A stretch of DNA of 33,600 nucleotides from UBA9676 sp036522155 (GTDB taxonomy: Bacteria > Actinomycetota > Actinomycetes > Streptosporangiales > Streptosporangiaceae): assembly GCA_036522155.1 (NCBI GenBank), contig DATDGI010000436.1, forward strand, positions 1-33,600, read 5' to 3'. The stretch's first letter is position 1, and the number at the start of each line of letters is the position of its first letter. Shown here piece by piece: positions 14,803 to 26,447 of this stretch. The notes under the pieces were generated by a model. That model saw only the letters and a list, made by a program, of their open reading frames with translations. It was not told the origin of the DNA and ran no database searches. The position numbers and the translations under genes are program-made.

Positions 14803-14836
14803 CCTGGGCGCGTGCCCGCGAGGGCACGCGCCCAGG
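14803..14836 (+). terminator. 15-bp perfect hairpin after binding-protein gene 1
   Basis: CCTGGGCGCGTGCCC (14803-14817) and GGGCACGCGCCCAGG (14822-14836) form a perfect 15-bp stem with loop GCGA, 13 nt after the stop codon. Because permease genes follow on the same strand, this is probably a partial terminator or a 3'-stabilising structure that raises binding-protein mRNA. Confidence 0.75.
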
Positions 14837-14845
14837 GCTAGGCAG

Positions 14846-14878
14846 CCCCGCCTCCCCGGTGCTACAAGGGAGGCGGGG
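14846..14878 (+). terminator. Second hairpin before permease 1B
   Basis: CCCCGCCTCCC (14846-14856) and GGGAGGCGGGG (14868-14878) form an 11-bp perfect stem with an 11-nt loop, in tandem with the preceding hairpin and ending 33 nt before the permease start. Confidence 0.6.
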
Positions 14879-14911
14879 GCACATCGTGCCGGAATGGGCC
14901 AAGAAGGGCGG

Positions 14912-15868
14912 GTGCTGGCGCTGACCGCATACCTGATCCGCCGGACGGGCACGTCGATCCTGATCGTGATCGGGGTGTCGGTGTTCGTGTTCTTCCTGCT
15001 GCACACGATCTATCCGTCACCGGCGATCGATGTGCTCGGCCCCAGGGCCAACCGGGTCACGATCGCGGCCTGGAACCGGCAGCACGGCTTCGACGAGCCC
15101 TGGCTCACGCAGTACTGGAACTACGTCTGGAACCTGCTGAACCTCAACCTGGGCTTCTCTTACAAGCTCAACCAGAGCGTGGCCGCGCTGTTCAACGAGC
15201 GGTGGGCGCGCAGCCTTTACCTGTCGGGCATCTCGCTGGTGCTCTCCCTGGTCATCGCCGTGCCGCTGGGCATCTACCAGGCGGTGCGGCGCAACAGCGC
15301 CGGCGACAACGTGTTCACGTCGCTGGCGTTCGTCACCTACTCGATGCCGGTCTTCTTCCTCGGCCTGATCCTGATCCAGGTATTCGCGTTCACCATCCCG
15401 ATCTTCAGCTTCGAGGCCAGCCAGTCCAACTCGATATGGGCGGTGATGGGCGACTGGCACGCGATGACCCTGCCGATCCTCACGCTGACGCTGATCAGCG
15501 TGGCTGCGTTCTCCCGGTACATGCGGTCCTCCGCCATCGACGTGCTGGCGCAGGACTACATCAAGGTGGCCAAGGCCAAGGGGCTGCCAGAAAGGCTGGT
15601 GCTGCTGCGCCACCTGCTGCGCAACGCGATCCTGCCGATCGTGACGCTGATCGGGCTGTCGATCCCGATCTTGCTGGCGGGCAACCTGATCACCGAGTCC
15701 CTGTTCAACTACCCCGGCCTCGGGCTGCTGTTCTTCAACAGCCTGAGCAGCGCTGACTACTACATCCTGATGGCGTACACCCTGATCGGGGCGGTGCTCA
15801 CGGTGGGCGGCAACTACGTCGCCGACATCGCGCTCACCGTCGCCGATCCCCGGATCCGGCTCGGCTGA
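14912..15868 (+). CDS. Peptide ABC permease, DppB/OppB-like, importer 1
   Basis: This is the first inner-membrane subunit of importer 1 (about 318 residues, six helices). The N-terminus LTAYLIRRTGTSILIVIGVSVFVFFL and the EAA-type loop around YIKVAKAKGLPERLVLLRHLLRNAILP are diagnostic, and the conserved end is VADPRIRLG. GTG 14912 is preferred because AAGGG lies at 14903-14907 and the protein then starts like other DppB proteins; ATG 14894, which adds six residues, has no good Shine-Dalgarno. The partner permease starts 28 bp after the stop. Confidence 0.94.
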   Translation: MLALTAYLIRRTGTSILIVIGVSVFVFFLLHTIYPSPAIDVLGPRANRVTIAAWNRQHGFDEPWLTQYWNYVWNLLNLNLGFSYKLNQSVAALFNERWARSLYLSGISLVLSLVIAVPLGIYQAVRRNSAGDNVFTSLAFVTYSMPVFFLGLILIQVFAFTIPIFSFEASQSNSIWAVMGDWHAMTLPILTLTLISVAAFSRYMRSSAIDVLAQDYIKVAKAKGLPERLVLLRHLLRNAILPIVTLIGLSIPILLAGNLITESLFNYPGLGLLFFNSLSSADYYILMAYTLIGAVLTVGGNYVADIALTVADPRIRLG

Positions 15869-15896
15869 CCCGACCGCCAGAGTTTGGGAGGCACCA

Positions 15897-16832
15897 GTGG
15901 CAGCCAACCTCACCCCGCAACTCCCGCCGCTCGACATTTCGCGCGCGCCAGAAGGCCGCGCGCCAGAAGGCGGAGAGGTTGGCCCGGTCCAGAGCGGCTG
16001 GCGGCTGGCGGCCCAGGAGTTCGCCCGCAACCGGCTGGCCCTCATCGGCGTCGGTGTGGTCGTCTTCTTCGTGGTCTTCTGTTTCGCCGGGCCGCTCTTC
16101 TACCACGGCAATATCCTGAACACCGCCTATACCGGGACGCTGCCGCCCGGTCCTGGCCACCCGCTCGGCACCAACGACCAGGGCTTCGACGAACTGGCGC
16201 TGCTGATGAACGGCGGCCGGGCCGCGCTGGAGGTTGGGTTCCTCGCCGCCGCCTTCGCGATCATCATCGGCGCGGTCGTGGGTGCGGTCTCTGGGCTGGC
16301 CGGGGGCGTCGTCGACTCGCTGATGATGCGGGTGGTGGACGTCTTCCTGTCCATCCCGATCCTGTTCGTGGTCCTGATTATCGCGGTCCGGTATGGCTCC
16401 ACGGTGCTCAGCCTGAGCATCCTGATCGGCGTCTTCTCCTGGCTGGTCCCGGCCCGGCTGGTGCGGGGGGAGGTGCTCACCCTGAAGGTGCGGGACTTCG
16501 TGTCGGCCGCCCGCACGGCCGGATCCACCCGGGTGCGGCTGATCAACCGGCACCTGATCCCGAACGCGCTGAGCGTGATCATCGTCAACGTCACCTTCCA
16601 GGTGGCGGACGCGATCCTGCTCGTCGCGGCGCTCGGGTTCCTCGGTTACGGGCTGCACTACCCGACCCAGGACTGGGGTGACATGCTGGCCAGCGGCATC
16701 AGCTACATGCAGGCCGGGTACTGGTGGCTGATCTATCCGGTCGGAGCCTGCATCGTGCTGGTGGTGATGGCCTGCAACCTGATCGGGGACGCGCTGCGGG
16801 ACTCACTCGACGTCCGGCTGCGGCGCCGCTGA
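15897..16832 (+). CDS. Peptide ABC permease, DppC/OppC-like, importer 1
   Basis: This is the second permease of importer 1 (311 residues). An N-terminal hydrophilic stretch is followed by the DppC marker RLALIGVGVVVFFVVFCFAGPLF, then HPLGTNDQGFDELA, and the EAA loop FVSAARTAGSTRVRLINRHLIPNALSVI. It ends GDALRDSLDVRLRRR. GTG 15897 has TTGGGAGG at 15884-15890 with a 6-nt spacer. Codons near residue 18 contain a perfect 15-bp tandem duplication (Arg-Ala-Pro-Glu-Gly twice). The fused ATPase follows after 38 bp. Confidence 0.95.
   Translation: MAANLTPQLPPLDISRAPEGRAPEGGEVGPVQSGWRLAAQEFARNRLALIGVGVVVFFVVFCFAGPLFYHGNILNTAYTGTLPPGPGHPLGTNDQGFDELALLMNGGRAALEVGFLAAAFAIIIGAVVGAVSGLAGGVVDSLMMRVVDVFLSIPILFVVLIIAVRYGSTVLSLSILIGVFSWLVPARLVRGEVLTLKVRDFVSAARTAGSTRVRLINRHLIPNALSVIIVNVTFQVADAILLVAALGFLGYGLHYPTQDWGDMLASGISYMQAGYWWLIYPVGACIVLVVMACNLIGDALRDSLDVRLRRR
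15942..15971. repeat. 15-bp perfect tandem duplication in permease 1C N-terminus
   Basis: CGCGCGCCAGAAGGC occurs at 15942-15956 and again at 15957-15971. It is in frame (15 bp) and duplicates five residues in the cytosolic N-terminal tail, so it is probably harmless replication slippage. Confidence 0.9.
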
Positions 16833-16870
16833 CGAGCCCGGAACCCACTGAGCCAAGGAGCACTCCGCGC

Positions 16871-18952
16871 ATGGCCCCAGTCCTGGAGATCAAGGATCTC
16901 TCGACTCACATCCAGCTCACCAGGTCGGTGGTGCAGGCGGTCGGCAACGTCGACCTGTACATCGACCCGGGCGAAACGCTCGGCCTCGTGGGTGAATCCG
17001 GCTGCGGGAAGTCCATGACCGGCCTGTCCATCATGGGGCTGCTGCCGCCCGGCGGCGCGATCGTGGGCGGGTCCGTCAAGCTGGACGGCCGGGAACTGGT
17101 CGACCTGCCCGTGGCGGAGCTGCGCAAGATCCGCGGCAACGACATCGCGATGATCTTTCAGGACCCGCTGACCTCGCTCGACCCGACCAAGACCGTCGGC
17201 TACCAGGTGGCCGAGCCGGTCCGGCTGCACCGAGGCGCCAGCAAGGAGGAGGCACTGCACCGGGCGACCGAGGTGCTCGGCCTGGTCGGGCTGCCACGCC
17301 CGAAGGAACGGCTCAAGGACTTCCCGCACCAGCTGTCCGGCGGGCTCCGGCAGCGGGTGATGATCGCCATGGCGCTGGCCTGCGAGCCCAAGCTGCTGAT
17401 CGCGGACGAGCCAACCACAGCGCTGGACGTGACCATCCAGGCGCAGATTCTCGCGCTGCTTGACGACCTGAGAGAGCGGCTCGGCATGGCCATGCTGCTC
17501 ATCACCCACGACATGGGCGTGATCGCCGGTCACGCCGACCGGGTCAACGTGATGTACGCGGGCCGGATGGTGGAGACGGGCGGCACCGACCAGGTGTTCG
17601 GGCACATGCGCCACCCCTATACGCAGGCGCTGCTCGCTTCGATACCACGGCTGAGCCAGGCCTCCTCCCAGCGGCTGCTCAGTATCTCGGGGCTGCCGCC
17701 CGAACTGTCGGCGCCGCCGCCTGGCTGCCGTTTCGCCCCCCGGTGCACCCGGGCCACCGACCGCTGCCGTACCGACGAGCCGTCGCTGGCCGGCGAAGGA
17801 TTTGACCACTTGTTCGCCTGCTGGCACCCGGTGGACGGCGCGCTCCCGGCGGACGGGGACGCCGGGCGCACGCCGGTGCTGGCCACCGCCGACCGGGCGG
17901 CCGGGCCGGGGTCCTCGCAGGAGCCGTTGCTCGAGATCAGCGGGCTGGTCAAGGAGTTCCCCATCACCGCCGGGATCCTGCAGCACAAGGTCGGCAGCGT
18001 CAAAGCGGTGTCCGGCGTCACGTTCTCGGTCGCCGAGGGGGAGACGCTGGGGCTGGTGGGCGAGTCTGGCTGCGGCAAGACCACGATCGGCCGGATGGTG
18101 GTGGCGCTGGAAAAGCCCGACGCCGGAGCGGTCAAGCTGTCCGGGCACGCGGTGTCCGAGCTCCGGGGCGGTGAGCTCCGCCGCCAGCGCAGGAACCTGC
18201 AGCTGATGTTCCAGGACCCCTACTCCTCCCTCGACCCCCGGATGCGGGTCGGGGCGATCATCCGCGAGCCGCTGGCCATCCAGCACATCGGCACCCGCAA
18301 GGAGCAGGACGCACGGGTGTCCGAGCTGCTCGGCGAGGTCGGGCTGCCCCGCAACGCGGTGGAGCGCTATCCGCACGAGTTCTCCGGCGGGCAGCGGCAG
18401 CGGATCGGCCTGGCCCGGGCGCTCACCCTCAACCCGCAGGTCATCGTGGCCGACGAGCCGGTCAGCGCGCTGGATGTGTCCATCCGGGCGCAGGTGCTGA
18501 ACCTGATGAAGCGGCTCCAGGCCGACCACGGGCTCACCTACATCGTCATCTCCCACGACCTGGCCGTGGTGAAGTACATGGCCGACCGGATCGGTGTCAT
18601 GTACCTGGGCAAGCTGGTCGAGCTGGGGTCGGGTGAGGATATCTACGCCCGTGCCGCCCACCCCTACACCGCCGGGCTGATCGCGGCCATCCCGGTGCCC
18701 GAGCCGGAGGTGGCCAGGGCGCGCACCAAGGCGGGGGTGTCCGGGGAACTGCCCAGCGCCATCAACCCGCCGTCGGGCTGCCGGTTCCGCACCCGCTGCC
18801 CGTATGCACAGGACCGGTGCGCCAAGGAGGAGCCGCAACTGCGCGGATTCGGCCCCGGCCACATCGCCGCCTGCCACTTCCCGCTGCTGCGCAGCGGGCC
18901 GGAGGCGGCCACCCCCGCCGGGGCCAGCGCGGGCGCCGCCGACGCGTTCTGA
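16871..18952 (+). CDS. Fused double ATPase (DppD-DppF type) of peptide importer 1
   Basis: One 693-residue protein carries both ATPase domains that usually come as separate DppD and DppF subunits. Domain 1: Walker A GESGCGKS (41-48), signature LSGGLRQR (about 156), Walker B LLIADEPTTALD (about 175), switch His in ITHDMG, and an oligopeptide-type Cys motif (GCRFAPRCTRATDRC...CWHP). A linker follows near residues 330-350. Domain 2: Walker A GESGCGKT (about 397), signature FSGGQRQR (about 505), Walker B VIVADEPVSALD (about 525), and a second Cys motif (GCRFRTRCPYAQDRC...ACHF). All catalytic residues look intact in both halves. ATG 16871 has AAGGAG with a 10-nt spacer; an open frame upstream overlaps the permease and is spurious. 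It is the last gene of the importer 1 operon. Confidence 0.95.
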   Translation: MAPVLEIKDLSTHIQLTRSVVQAVGNVDLYIDPGETLGLVGESGCGKSMTGLSIMGLLPPGGAIVGGSVKLDGRELVDLPVAELRKIRGNDIAMIFQDPLTSLDPTKTVGYQVAEPVRLHRGASKEEALHRATEVLGLVGLPRPKERLKDFPHQLSGGLRQRVMIAMALACEPKLLIADEPTTALDVTIQAQILALLDDLRERLGMAMLLITHDMGVIAGHADRVNVMYAGRMVETGGTDQVFGHMRHPYTQALLASIPRLSQASSQRLLSISGLPPELSAPPPGCRFAPRCTRATDRCRTDEPSLAGEGFDHLFACWHPVDGALPADGDAGRTPVLATADRAAGPGSSQEPLLEISGLVKEFPITAGILQHKVGSVKAVSGVTFSVAEGETLGLVGESGCGKTTIGRMVVALEKPDAGAVKLSGHAVSELRGGELRRQRRNLQLMFQDPYSSLDPRMRVGAIIREPLAIQHIGTRKEQDARVSELLGEVGLPRNAVERYPHEFSGGQRQRIGLARALTLNPQVIVADEPVSALDVSIRAQVLNLMKRLQADHGLTYIVISHDLAVVKYMADRIGVMYLGKLVELGSGEDIYARAAHPYTAGLIAAIPVPEPEVARARTKAGVSGELPSAINPPSGCRFRTRCPYAQDRCAKEEPQLRGFGPGHIAACHFPLLRSGPEAATPAGASAGAADAF

Positions 18953-18972
18953 CACCTGCCCGCCGCACCCCG

Positions 18973-18984
18973 TAGAGTCATGCC
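18973..18984 (+). promoter_or_regulatory. -10 box of a leaderless transcript
   Basis: TAGAGT (18973-18978) ends 6 nt before the GTG start of the phosphatase gene and no Shine-Dalgarno is present, which is the pattern of a leaderless actinobacterial mRNA. Confidence 0.45.
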
Positions 18985-19671
18985 GTGACGTTGGTTCTGC
19001 TGGTGCGGCACGGCCTGACCGGGGCAACCGGGAGCGTCCTGGCGGGCCGGACGCCAGGCATCCCGCTGGACGACCGCGGCCGTGACCAGGCCACCGCGCT
19101 GGCGGCCCGGCTGGCCGGTGTGCCGCTGGATGCCATCGTCACCAGCCCGGTGCAGCGGTGCCGGGAGACGGCGGACGCCATCGCCGCGGCCAGGAACGGC
19201 CATCCCGCGGCCGTCCAGGAAGATGAGCAGCTCGCCGAGGTCCGGTACGGCGACTGGACCGGGAAACCGCTGCGGCGGCTGGCCCGGGATCCGCTGTGGC
19301 GGGTGGTGCAGGCCCACCCCAGCGCGGTCCGGTTCCCCGGCGCGGACGGCGAGTCCCTGCTGGACGTCCAGCACCGGGCGGTACGGGCCATCCGGTCCTG
19401 GAATGCCAGGCTCGGCCCGGACGCCGTCTACCTGATCTGCTCGCACGCCGATGTGATCAAATCAGTGATAGCCGACTGCCTGGGCATGCATCTGGACTTG
19501 TTCCAGCGGCTCAGCGTCGATCCCTGCTCGCTGAGCGTGATCCGCTATACACCGCTGCGCCCGTTCCTGCTGCGGATGAATGACACCGGCGGATCGGTCA
19601 AGGGCCTGACCAGGCCAGCCCGGGCGGGGCGGGACAGCGCTGCGGTCATCGGTGGCGGGGCGGGAGGATAG
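18985..19671 (+). CDS. Histidine phosphatase family protein, MSMEG_4193-like
   Basis: This is a phosphoglycerate-mutase-like phosphatase of 228 residues; its substrate is unknown. The phosphohistidine motif LVRHG places the nucleophile at His9. The second His is His154 in CSHADVIKS, with further active-site features in SPVQRCRETA and EVRYGDWTGK. The protein matches the actinobacterial MSMEG_4193 group, which is nearly always next to DUF3090 and SCO1664-like genes, as here. GTG 18985 follows a -10-like box closely and so is probably leaderless. The DUF3090 gene begins 4 bp after the stop, implying one operon. Confidence 0.9.
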   Translation: MTLVLLVRHGLTGATGSVLAGRTPGIPLDDRGRDQATALAARLAGVPLDAIVTSPVQRCRETADAIAAARNGHPAAVQEDEQLAEVRYGDWTGKPLRRLARDPLWRVVQAHPSAVRFPGADGESLLDVQHRAVRAIRSWNARLGPDAVYLICSHADVIKSVIADCLGMHLDLFQRLSVDPCSLSVIRYTPLRPFLLRMNDTGGSVKGLTRPARAGRDSAAVIGGGAGG

Positions 19672-19675
19672 GTCC

Positions 19676-20236
19676 ATGCCGGTCTACACATACGATCCGC
19701 CGGACAGGTTCGTCGCCGGGGCGGTCGGCCAGCCCGGTGAGCGCACGTTCTATCTGCAGGCGAGCGCGGCCGGCCGGGTCACCAGCGTCGCCCTGGAGAA
19801 GTTCCAGGTCAGCTTGCTCGCCGAGCGGCTCGACGAACTGCTCGACGAAGTGCTGCGGCGCACCGGCGGACGGGTCGCGGTGCCCGCCACGGCGCCGGCC
19901 GACCTGGCTGACGACGGGCCGCTTGACCTGCCCCTGATGGAGGAGTTCCGGGTCGGCGCCATCGCGCTCGCCTGGGACGGCGAGGACGAGCGGGTGGTCA
20001 TCGAGGCGCAGGAGGAGTCCGAAACCCCGGTCGAGCCGCTGGCTGAGGAGGTGCCCGAGGGCGGCCCGGCGGTGCTGCGGGTCCGGATCACCCCGGCCGA
20101 GGCCCGCGCCTTCTCACAGCGCGCCCTGCAGGTGGTCGCGCAGGGCCGGCCCGCGTGCCCGCTGTGCGGGCTGCCGCTGGACGCCGAGGGCCACGTCTGC
20201 CCGCGGCAGAACGGCCACCGGGCGATCGATGCCTGA
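19676..20236 (+). CDS. DUF3090 family protein
   Basis: The 186-residue conserved actinobacterial protein of unknown biochemical role matches DUF3090: it starts PVYTYDPPDRFVAGAVGQPGERTF, has the central EEFRVGAIALAWDG strand region and a long acidic stretch, and ends with ACPLCGLPLDAEGHVCPRQNGH, a Cys-x2-Cys...Cys...His zinc-ribbon-like tail. ATG 19676 has GGGAGGA at 7-nt spacing; an earlier in-frame start would overlap the phosphatase. It sits between the MSMEG_4193-like phosphatase and the SCO1664-like gene and overlaps the latter by 8 bp, so the three are translationally linked and likely act together. Confidence 0.9.
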   Translation: MPVYTYDPPDRFVAGAVGQPGERTFYLQASAAGRVTSVALEKFQVSLLAERLDELLDEVLRRTGGRVAVPATAPADLADDGPLDLPLMEEFRVGAIALAWDGEDERVVIEAQEESETPVEPLAEEVPEGGPAVLRVRITPAEARAFSQRALQVVAQGRPACPLCGLPLDAEGHVCPRQNGHRAIDA

Positions 20237-21047
20237 CAGCCCAACCGGCCGCCGCACCCAGCGGCCGCCTCGCTCCAGCCGGCCCCCGCGCCCGCCCGCC
20301 CCGGACGGGGCCGGGCCAGCCACCGAAGGGCTGGGTCACGCGGCCGCGCTCGACCTGCTCCGCCACGGCACGCTGACGGTGGAGGGGCGGCTGGTGGAAG
20401 CCTCCAACGCGACCCTCTACTGCAGCGTCAGTTACGAGGGGCGGCAGGCGGCATGCGTCTACAAGCCGGTCGCGGGGGAGCGCCCGCTCTGGGACTTCCC
20501 GCCGGGCACCCTGGCCGCCAGGGAGGTGGCCGCCTATGTGGTGTCCCGCGCGGCCGGCTGGGACATCGTCCCGCCCACCCTGATGCGGGACGGCCCGTTC
20601 GGCCCGGGCATGTGCCAGCTGTGGATCGAGGCCGACCCCAGCGCGGATCTGATCGCGCTGGCGCGCAGCTGCGACCATCCCCAGCTGCGTGACATGGCCG
20701 TCTTCGACGCGGTGGTCAACAACGCCGACCGGAAGATCGGCCACCTGCTGCCGCTGCCCGACGGCCATCTCTACGGCTGTGACCACGGCGTCTGCTTCGG
20801 CGAGGAGTACAAGCTGCGGACCGTGCTCTGGCAGTGGCGCGGCCGCCGGCTGCCCGGTCGGTGCATGCACGCCCTGTCCCGGCTGCAGGCCAAGATGGCG
20901 CAGGGTGAGCTGGCGGCCGAGCTGACCGCACTGCTGTCACCGCGGGAGGTGCGGGCCACCTCGGACCGGGTCGACCTGCTGATCCAGCACAGGGTGCACC
21001 CGTACCCGCCGGAGAACTGGCCCGCCGTGCCCTGGCCGCCGGTGTAG
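20229..21047 (+). CDS. SCO1664-family protein (PI3/4-kinase-like fold)
   Basis: The 272-residue actinobacterial protein belongs to the SCO1664 family, which is distantly related to phosphatidylinositol 3/4-kinases; its own activity is unknown. Seen in order: a Pro/Arg-rich tail (residues 1-35), ASNATLYCSVSYEG, the lysine strand AACVYKPVAGERPLWDFP, REVAAYVVSRAAGWDIVPPT, and the kinase-like catalytic stretch AVFDAVVNNADRKIGHLL followed by LYGCDHGVCFGEE (an Asp-x-Gly-like metal motif). ATG 20229 overlaps the DUF3090 stop. In other actinomycetes mshC usually lies next to this trio; here the next gene is PAC2, convergent, with 3 bp between stops. Confidence 0.88.
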   Translation: MPDSPTGRRTQRPPRSSRPPRPPAPDGAGPATEGLGHAAALDLLRHGTLTVEGRLVEASNATLYCSVSYEGRQAACVYKPVAGERPLWDFPPGTLAAREVAAYVVSRAAGWDIVPPTLMRDGPFGPGMCQLWIEADPSADLIALARSCDHPQLRDMAVFDAVVNNADRKIGHLLPLPDGHLYGCDHGVCFGEEYKLRTVLWQWRGRRLPGRCMHALSRLQAKMAQGELAAELTALLSPREVRATSDRVDLLIQHRVHPYPPENWPAVPWPPV

Positions 21048-21050
21048 GCC

Positions 21051-21899
21051 TCAGCTGGGATCGCGCCGGCGGCGCAGGTAGCGCTCGAACTCGCGGGCGA
21101 TGGCGTCGCCGCTGGCTTCTGGCAGGTCGGTGGCGTCCTTGGCCTCTTCCAGGGTCCGCACGTACTCGGCCACCTCGCTGTCCTGCTCGGCGAGCTCGTC
21201 CACGCCCCGCTCCCAGGCGCGCGCCTCGGCCGGCAGATCCGCGAGCGGGAGCGCCACGTCGAGAATGTCCTCCACCCCGCGCAGCAGGGCCAGCGTCGCC
21301 TTGGGGCACGGTGGCTGGGCCACATAGTGCGGGACCGACGCCCACAGCGACACGGCCGGCAGGCCCGCGTCCGCACAGGCGTGCTGGAGCACCCCCAGGA
21401 TCCCGGTCGGGCCCTTGTAGTCGACCGGCTCGGCGCGCAGGTCGGCGGCCAGGGCCGGGTCGGACGCGGCGGCGGTCACCGGCACCGGGCGGGTGTGCGG
21501 GGAGTCGGCCAGCAGTGCCCCGAGCAGCACCACCATCTGGGCCTTGACCGTGGTGAAGGCGGTGACCAGCTCGGCACAGAAGGCCCGCCAGCGCATGTTG
21601 GGCTCGATGCCATGGACCAGGATCACCTCCCGGTCGGCGGCGTCCTGCTTGGCCACGAGCAGCCGGGTGGTGGGCCAGATCAGCCGCTCGGTCCGGCCTT
21701 CGGCCACCTCGGTCACCGGCCGGGTCACCTGGAAGTCGTAGTAGTCCTCCGGGTCGATGGCGCCGACCGGCGCGGCCTGCCAGGCCAGGTTCAGGTGGTT
21801 GATGACACCGCTGGCTGCCTCGCCCGCGTCGTTCCAGCCCTCGAAGGCGGCGATGATCACCGGTGACTTGAGCTTGCCGATGCCGTCCAGCTCGATCAC
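21051..21899 (-). CDS. PAC2 family protein (proteasome-assembly-chaperone-like fold)
   Basis: The 282-residue protein has the PAC2 fold of archaeal/eukaryotic proteasome assembly chaperones; its role in actinobacteria is not established. Family landmarks: IAAFEGWNDAGEAASGVINHL near the start, the DPEDYYDFQVTRP segment, REVILVHGIEPNMRWRAFC, and the helical C-terminus ending in YLRRRRDPS. GTG 21899 is preceded by GGGAGGTGATGG, a strong Shine-Dalgarno. The gene is divergent from metH (143-bp gap) and convergent with the SCO1664-like gene. No proteasome genes are in the window. Confidence 0.92.
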   Translation of the reverse strand: MIELDGIGKLKSPVIIAAFEGWNDAGEAASGVINHLNLAWQAAPVGAIDPEDYYDFQVTRPVTEVAEGRTERLIWPTTRLLVAKQDAADREVILVHGIEPNMRWRAFCAELVTAFTTVKAQMVVLLGALLADSPHTRPVPVTAAASDPALAADLRAEPVDYKGPTGILGVLQHACADAGLPAVSLWASVPHYVAQPPCPKATLALLRGVEDILDVALPLADLPAEARAWERGVDELAEQDSEVAEYVRTLEEAKDATDLPEASGDAIAREFERYLRRRRDPS

Positions 21900-22027
21900 C
21901 CATCACCTCCCTCACCGCGGCCTGGCCGCCCGCGGCCATGCTCCCAGGTTACGGCGCACTGAAGATCGCCGGGTACCCTGGCCGGCCGGGCGCCATTCCC
22001 GGCCCTGGCCAGCACGCCGCGGCCCCC

Positions 22028-22033
22028 TAGAAT
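22028..22033 (+). promoter_or_regulatory. -10 box close to metH start
   Basis: TAGAAT is a near-consensus -10 element 9 nt before ATG 22043, giving a very short or absent leader. The 143-bp gap to the divergent gene is too short and structurally wrong for a cobalamin riboswitch. Confidence 0.45.
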
Positions 22034-22042
22034 AGGGGCTCT

Positions 22043-25533
<3,491 letters not shown>

Positions 25534-25537
<4 letters not shown>

Positions 25538-26223
25538 CCGGCAGCCCGGACGGCGGTGCCCTGGGCTGCGTCCTGTTCGACATGGACGGGCTGCTGGTGG
25601 ACACCGAGCCGGTCTGGTTCGAGGCCGAACGCGCGGTCATGGCCCGGCTCGGCGGCTCCTGGGCCGACGCCGACCAGCGCGAGCTGGTCGGCGGCTCGCT
25701 GGCCTACACGGTCAGCTACATGCAGGGCCGGGCGCAGCGGCCGGTCCCGCCCGGGCAGATCGCCAGCTGGCTGCTCGGCGCCATGACCGAGCTGCTGACC
25801 GAACGCGGGGCCACGCTGATGCCAGGTGCGGCCGAGCTGCTGGCCGGCCTGGACGCGGCCGGGATACCGCGCGGGCTGGTGACCTCGACGCAGCGCCAGA
25901 TCATGACGGCCGTGCTGGCCAGCACCGGGCTGGCGTTCGCCGTCACCGTCTGCGGCGAGGACGTCCGGGCGGGCAAGCCTGGCCCCGAGCCCTACCTGCG
26001 GGCCGCCGCGCTGCTGGGCGAGCCGCCGGGCCGGTGCGTCGCCCTGGAGGACTCGCCGAACGGGGTCGCCTCGGCACTGGCGGCCGGCTGCCCGGTGATC
26101 GCGGTCCCCAGCCTGCACCCGATCCCGGCGCGCCCCGGCTGCCTCGTGGCGGGCTCATTGCGCGAGGTCACGCTGCCGCTGCTGCGGGGGCACGCGGAGG
26201 CGGCCGCCCGATACAGAACGTAA
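25534..26223 (+). CDS. HAD-superfamily phosphatase (beta-PGM/Gph-like)
   Basis: The 229-residue haloacid-dehalogenase hydrolase is likely a small-molecule phosphatase or phosphoglucomutase-like enzyme. Motif I FDMDGLLVDTEP has the nucleophile Asp16 and acid/base Asp18, motif II is LVTSTQRQ, and motif III/IV is GKPGPEPYLRAA followed by VALEDSPNGVASALAAG. A helical cap lies between motifs I and II (about residues 28-95). GTG 25534 overlaps the metH stop by 4 bp, so it is the second gene of that operon; a metH-HAD pairing is seen in other actinomycetes, though the functional link is not known. Confidence 0.92.
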
Positions 26224-26447
26224 CGTGATTTGTGCGGCGACCCGAAGGATTTACCACGCCGGGCCCATCTGACCGGTGGAGTGTGCGGGCGCCGCCGTCC
26301 TCTTGCGAAAGAATCTTGATTCGGTCACAAATGGGCCACAACGCTGTTCATGGTCTGGCGCTGGGCATGATAGCTGAGACACCGTACCCACAGGGAATAC
26401 TCACCTGACATGCCTGCGTGGGCGCCCGCGCAGGAAGGAGACCGTTT
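26224..26447 (+). promoter_or_regulatory. Leader of second peptide ABC operon with RBS-proximal hairpin
   Basis: These 224 bp contain no gene. CCTGCGTGGGC (26413-26423) and GCCCGCGCAGG (26424-26434) form a near-perfect dyad (one G-U in RNA) that ends directly against the Shine-Dalgarno AAGGAG (26435-26440) of the binding-protein gene. Folding would flank, and could modulate access to, the ribosome site. No convincing -35/-10 pair was found. Confidence 0.4.

Noticed and set aside
16724..16870. Upstream extension of the fused ATPase
   Set aside because: The frame overlaps the end of the permease gene and its sequence is unlike any ATPase; ATG 16871 has a Shine-Dalgarno.
21900..22042. Cobalamin or SAM riboswitch before metH
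   Set aside because: The spacer is short, lacks the conserved cores and carries a -10 box next to the start codon.
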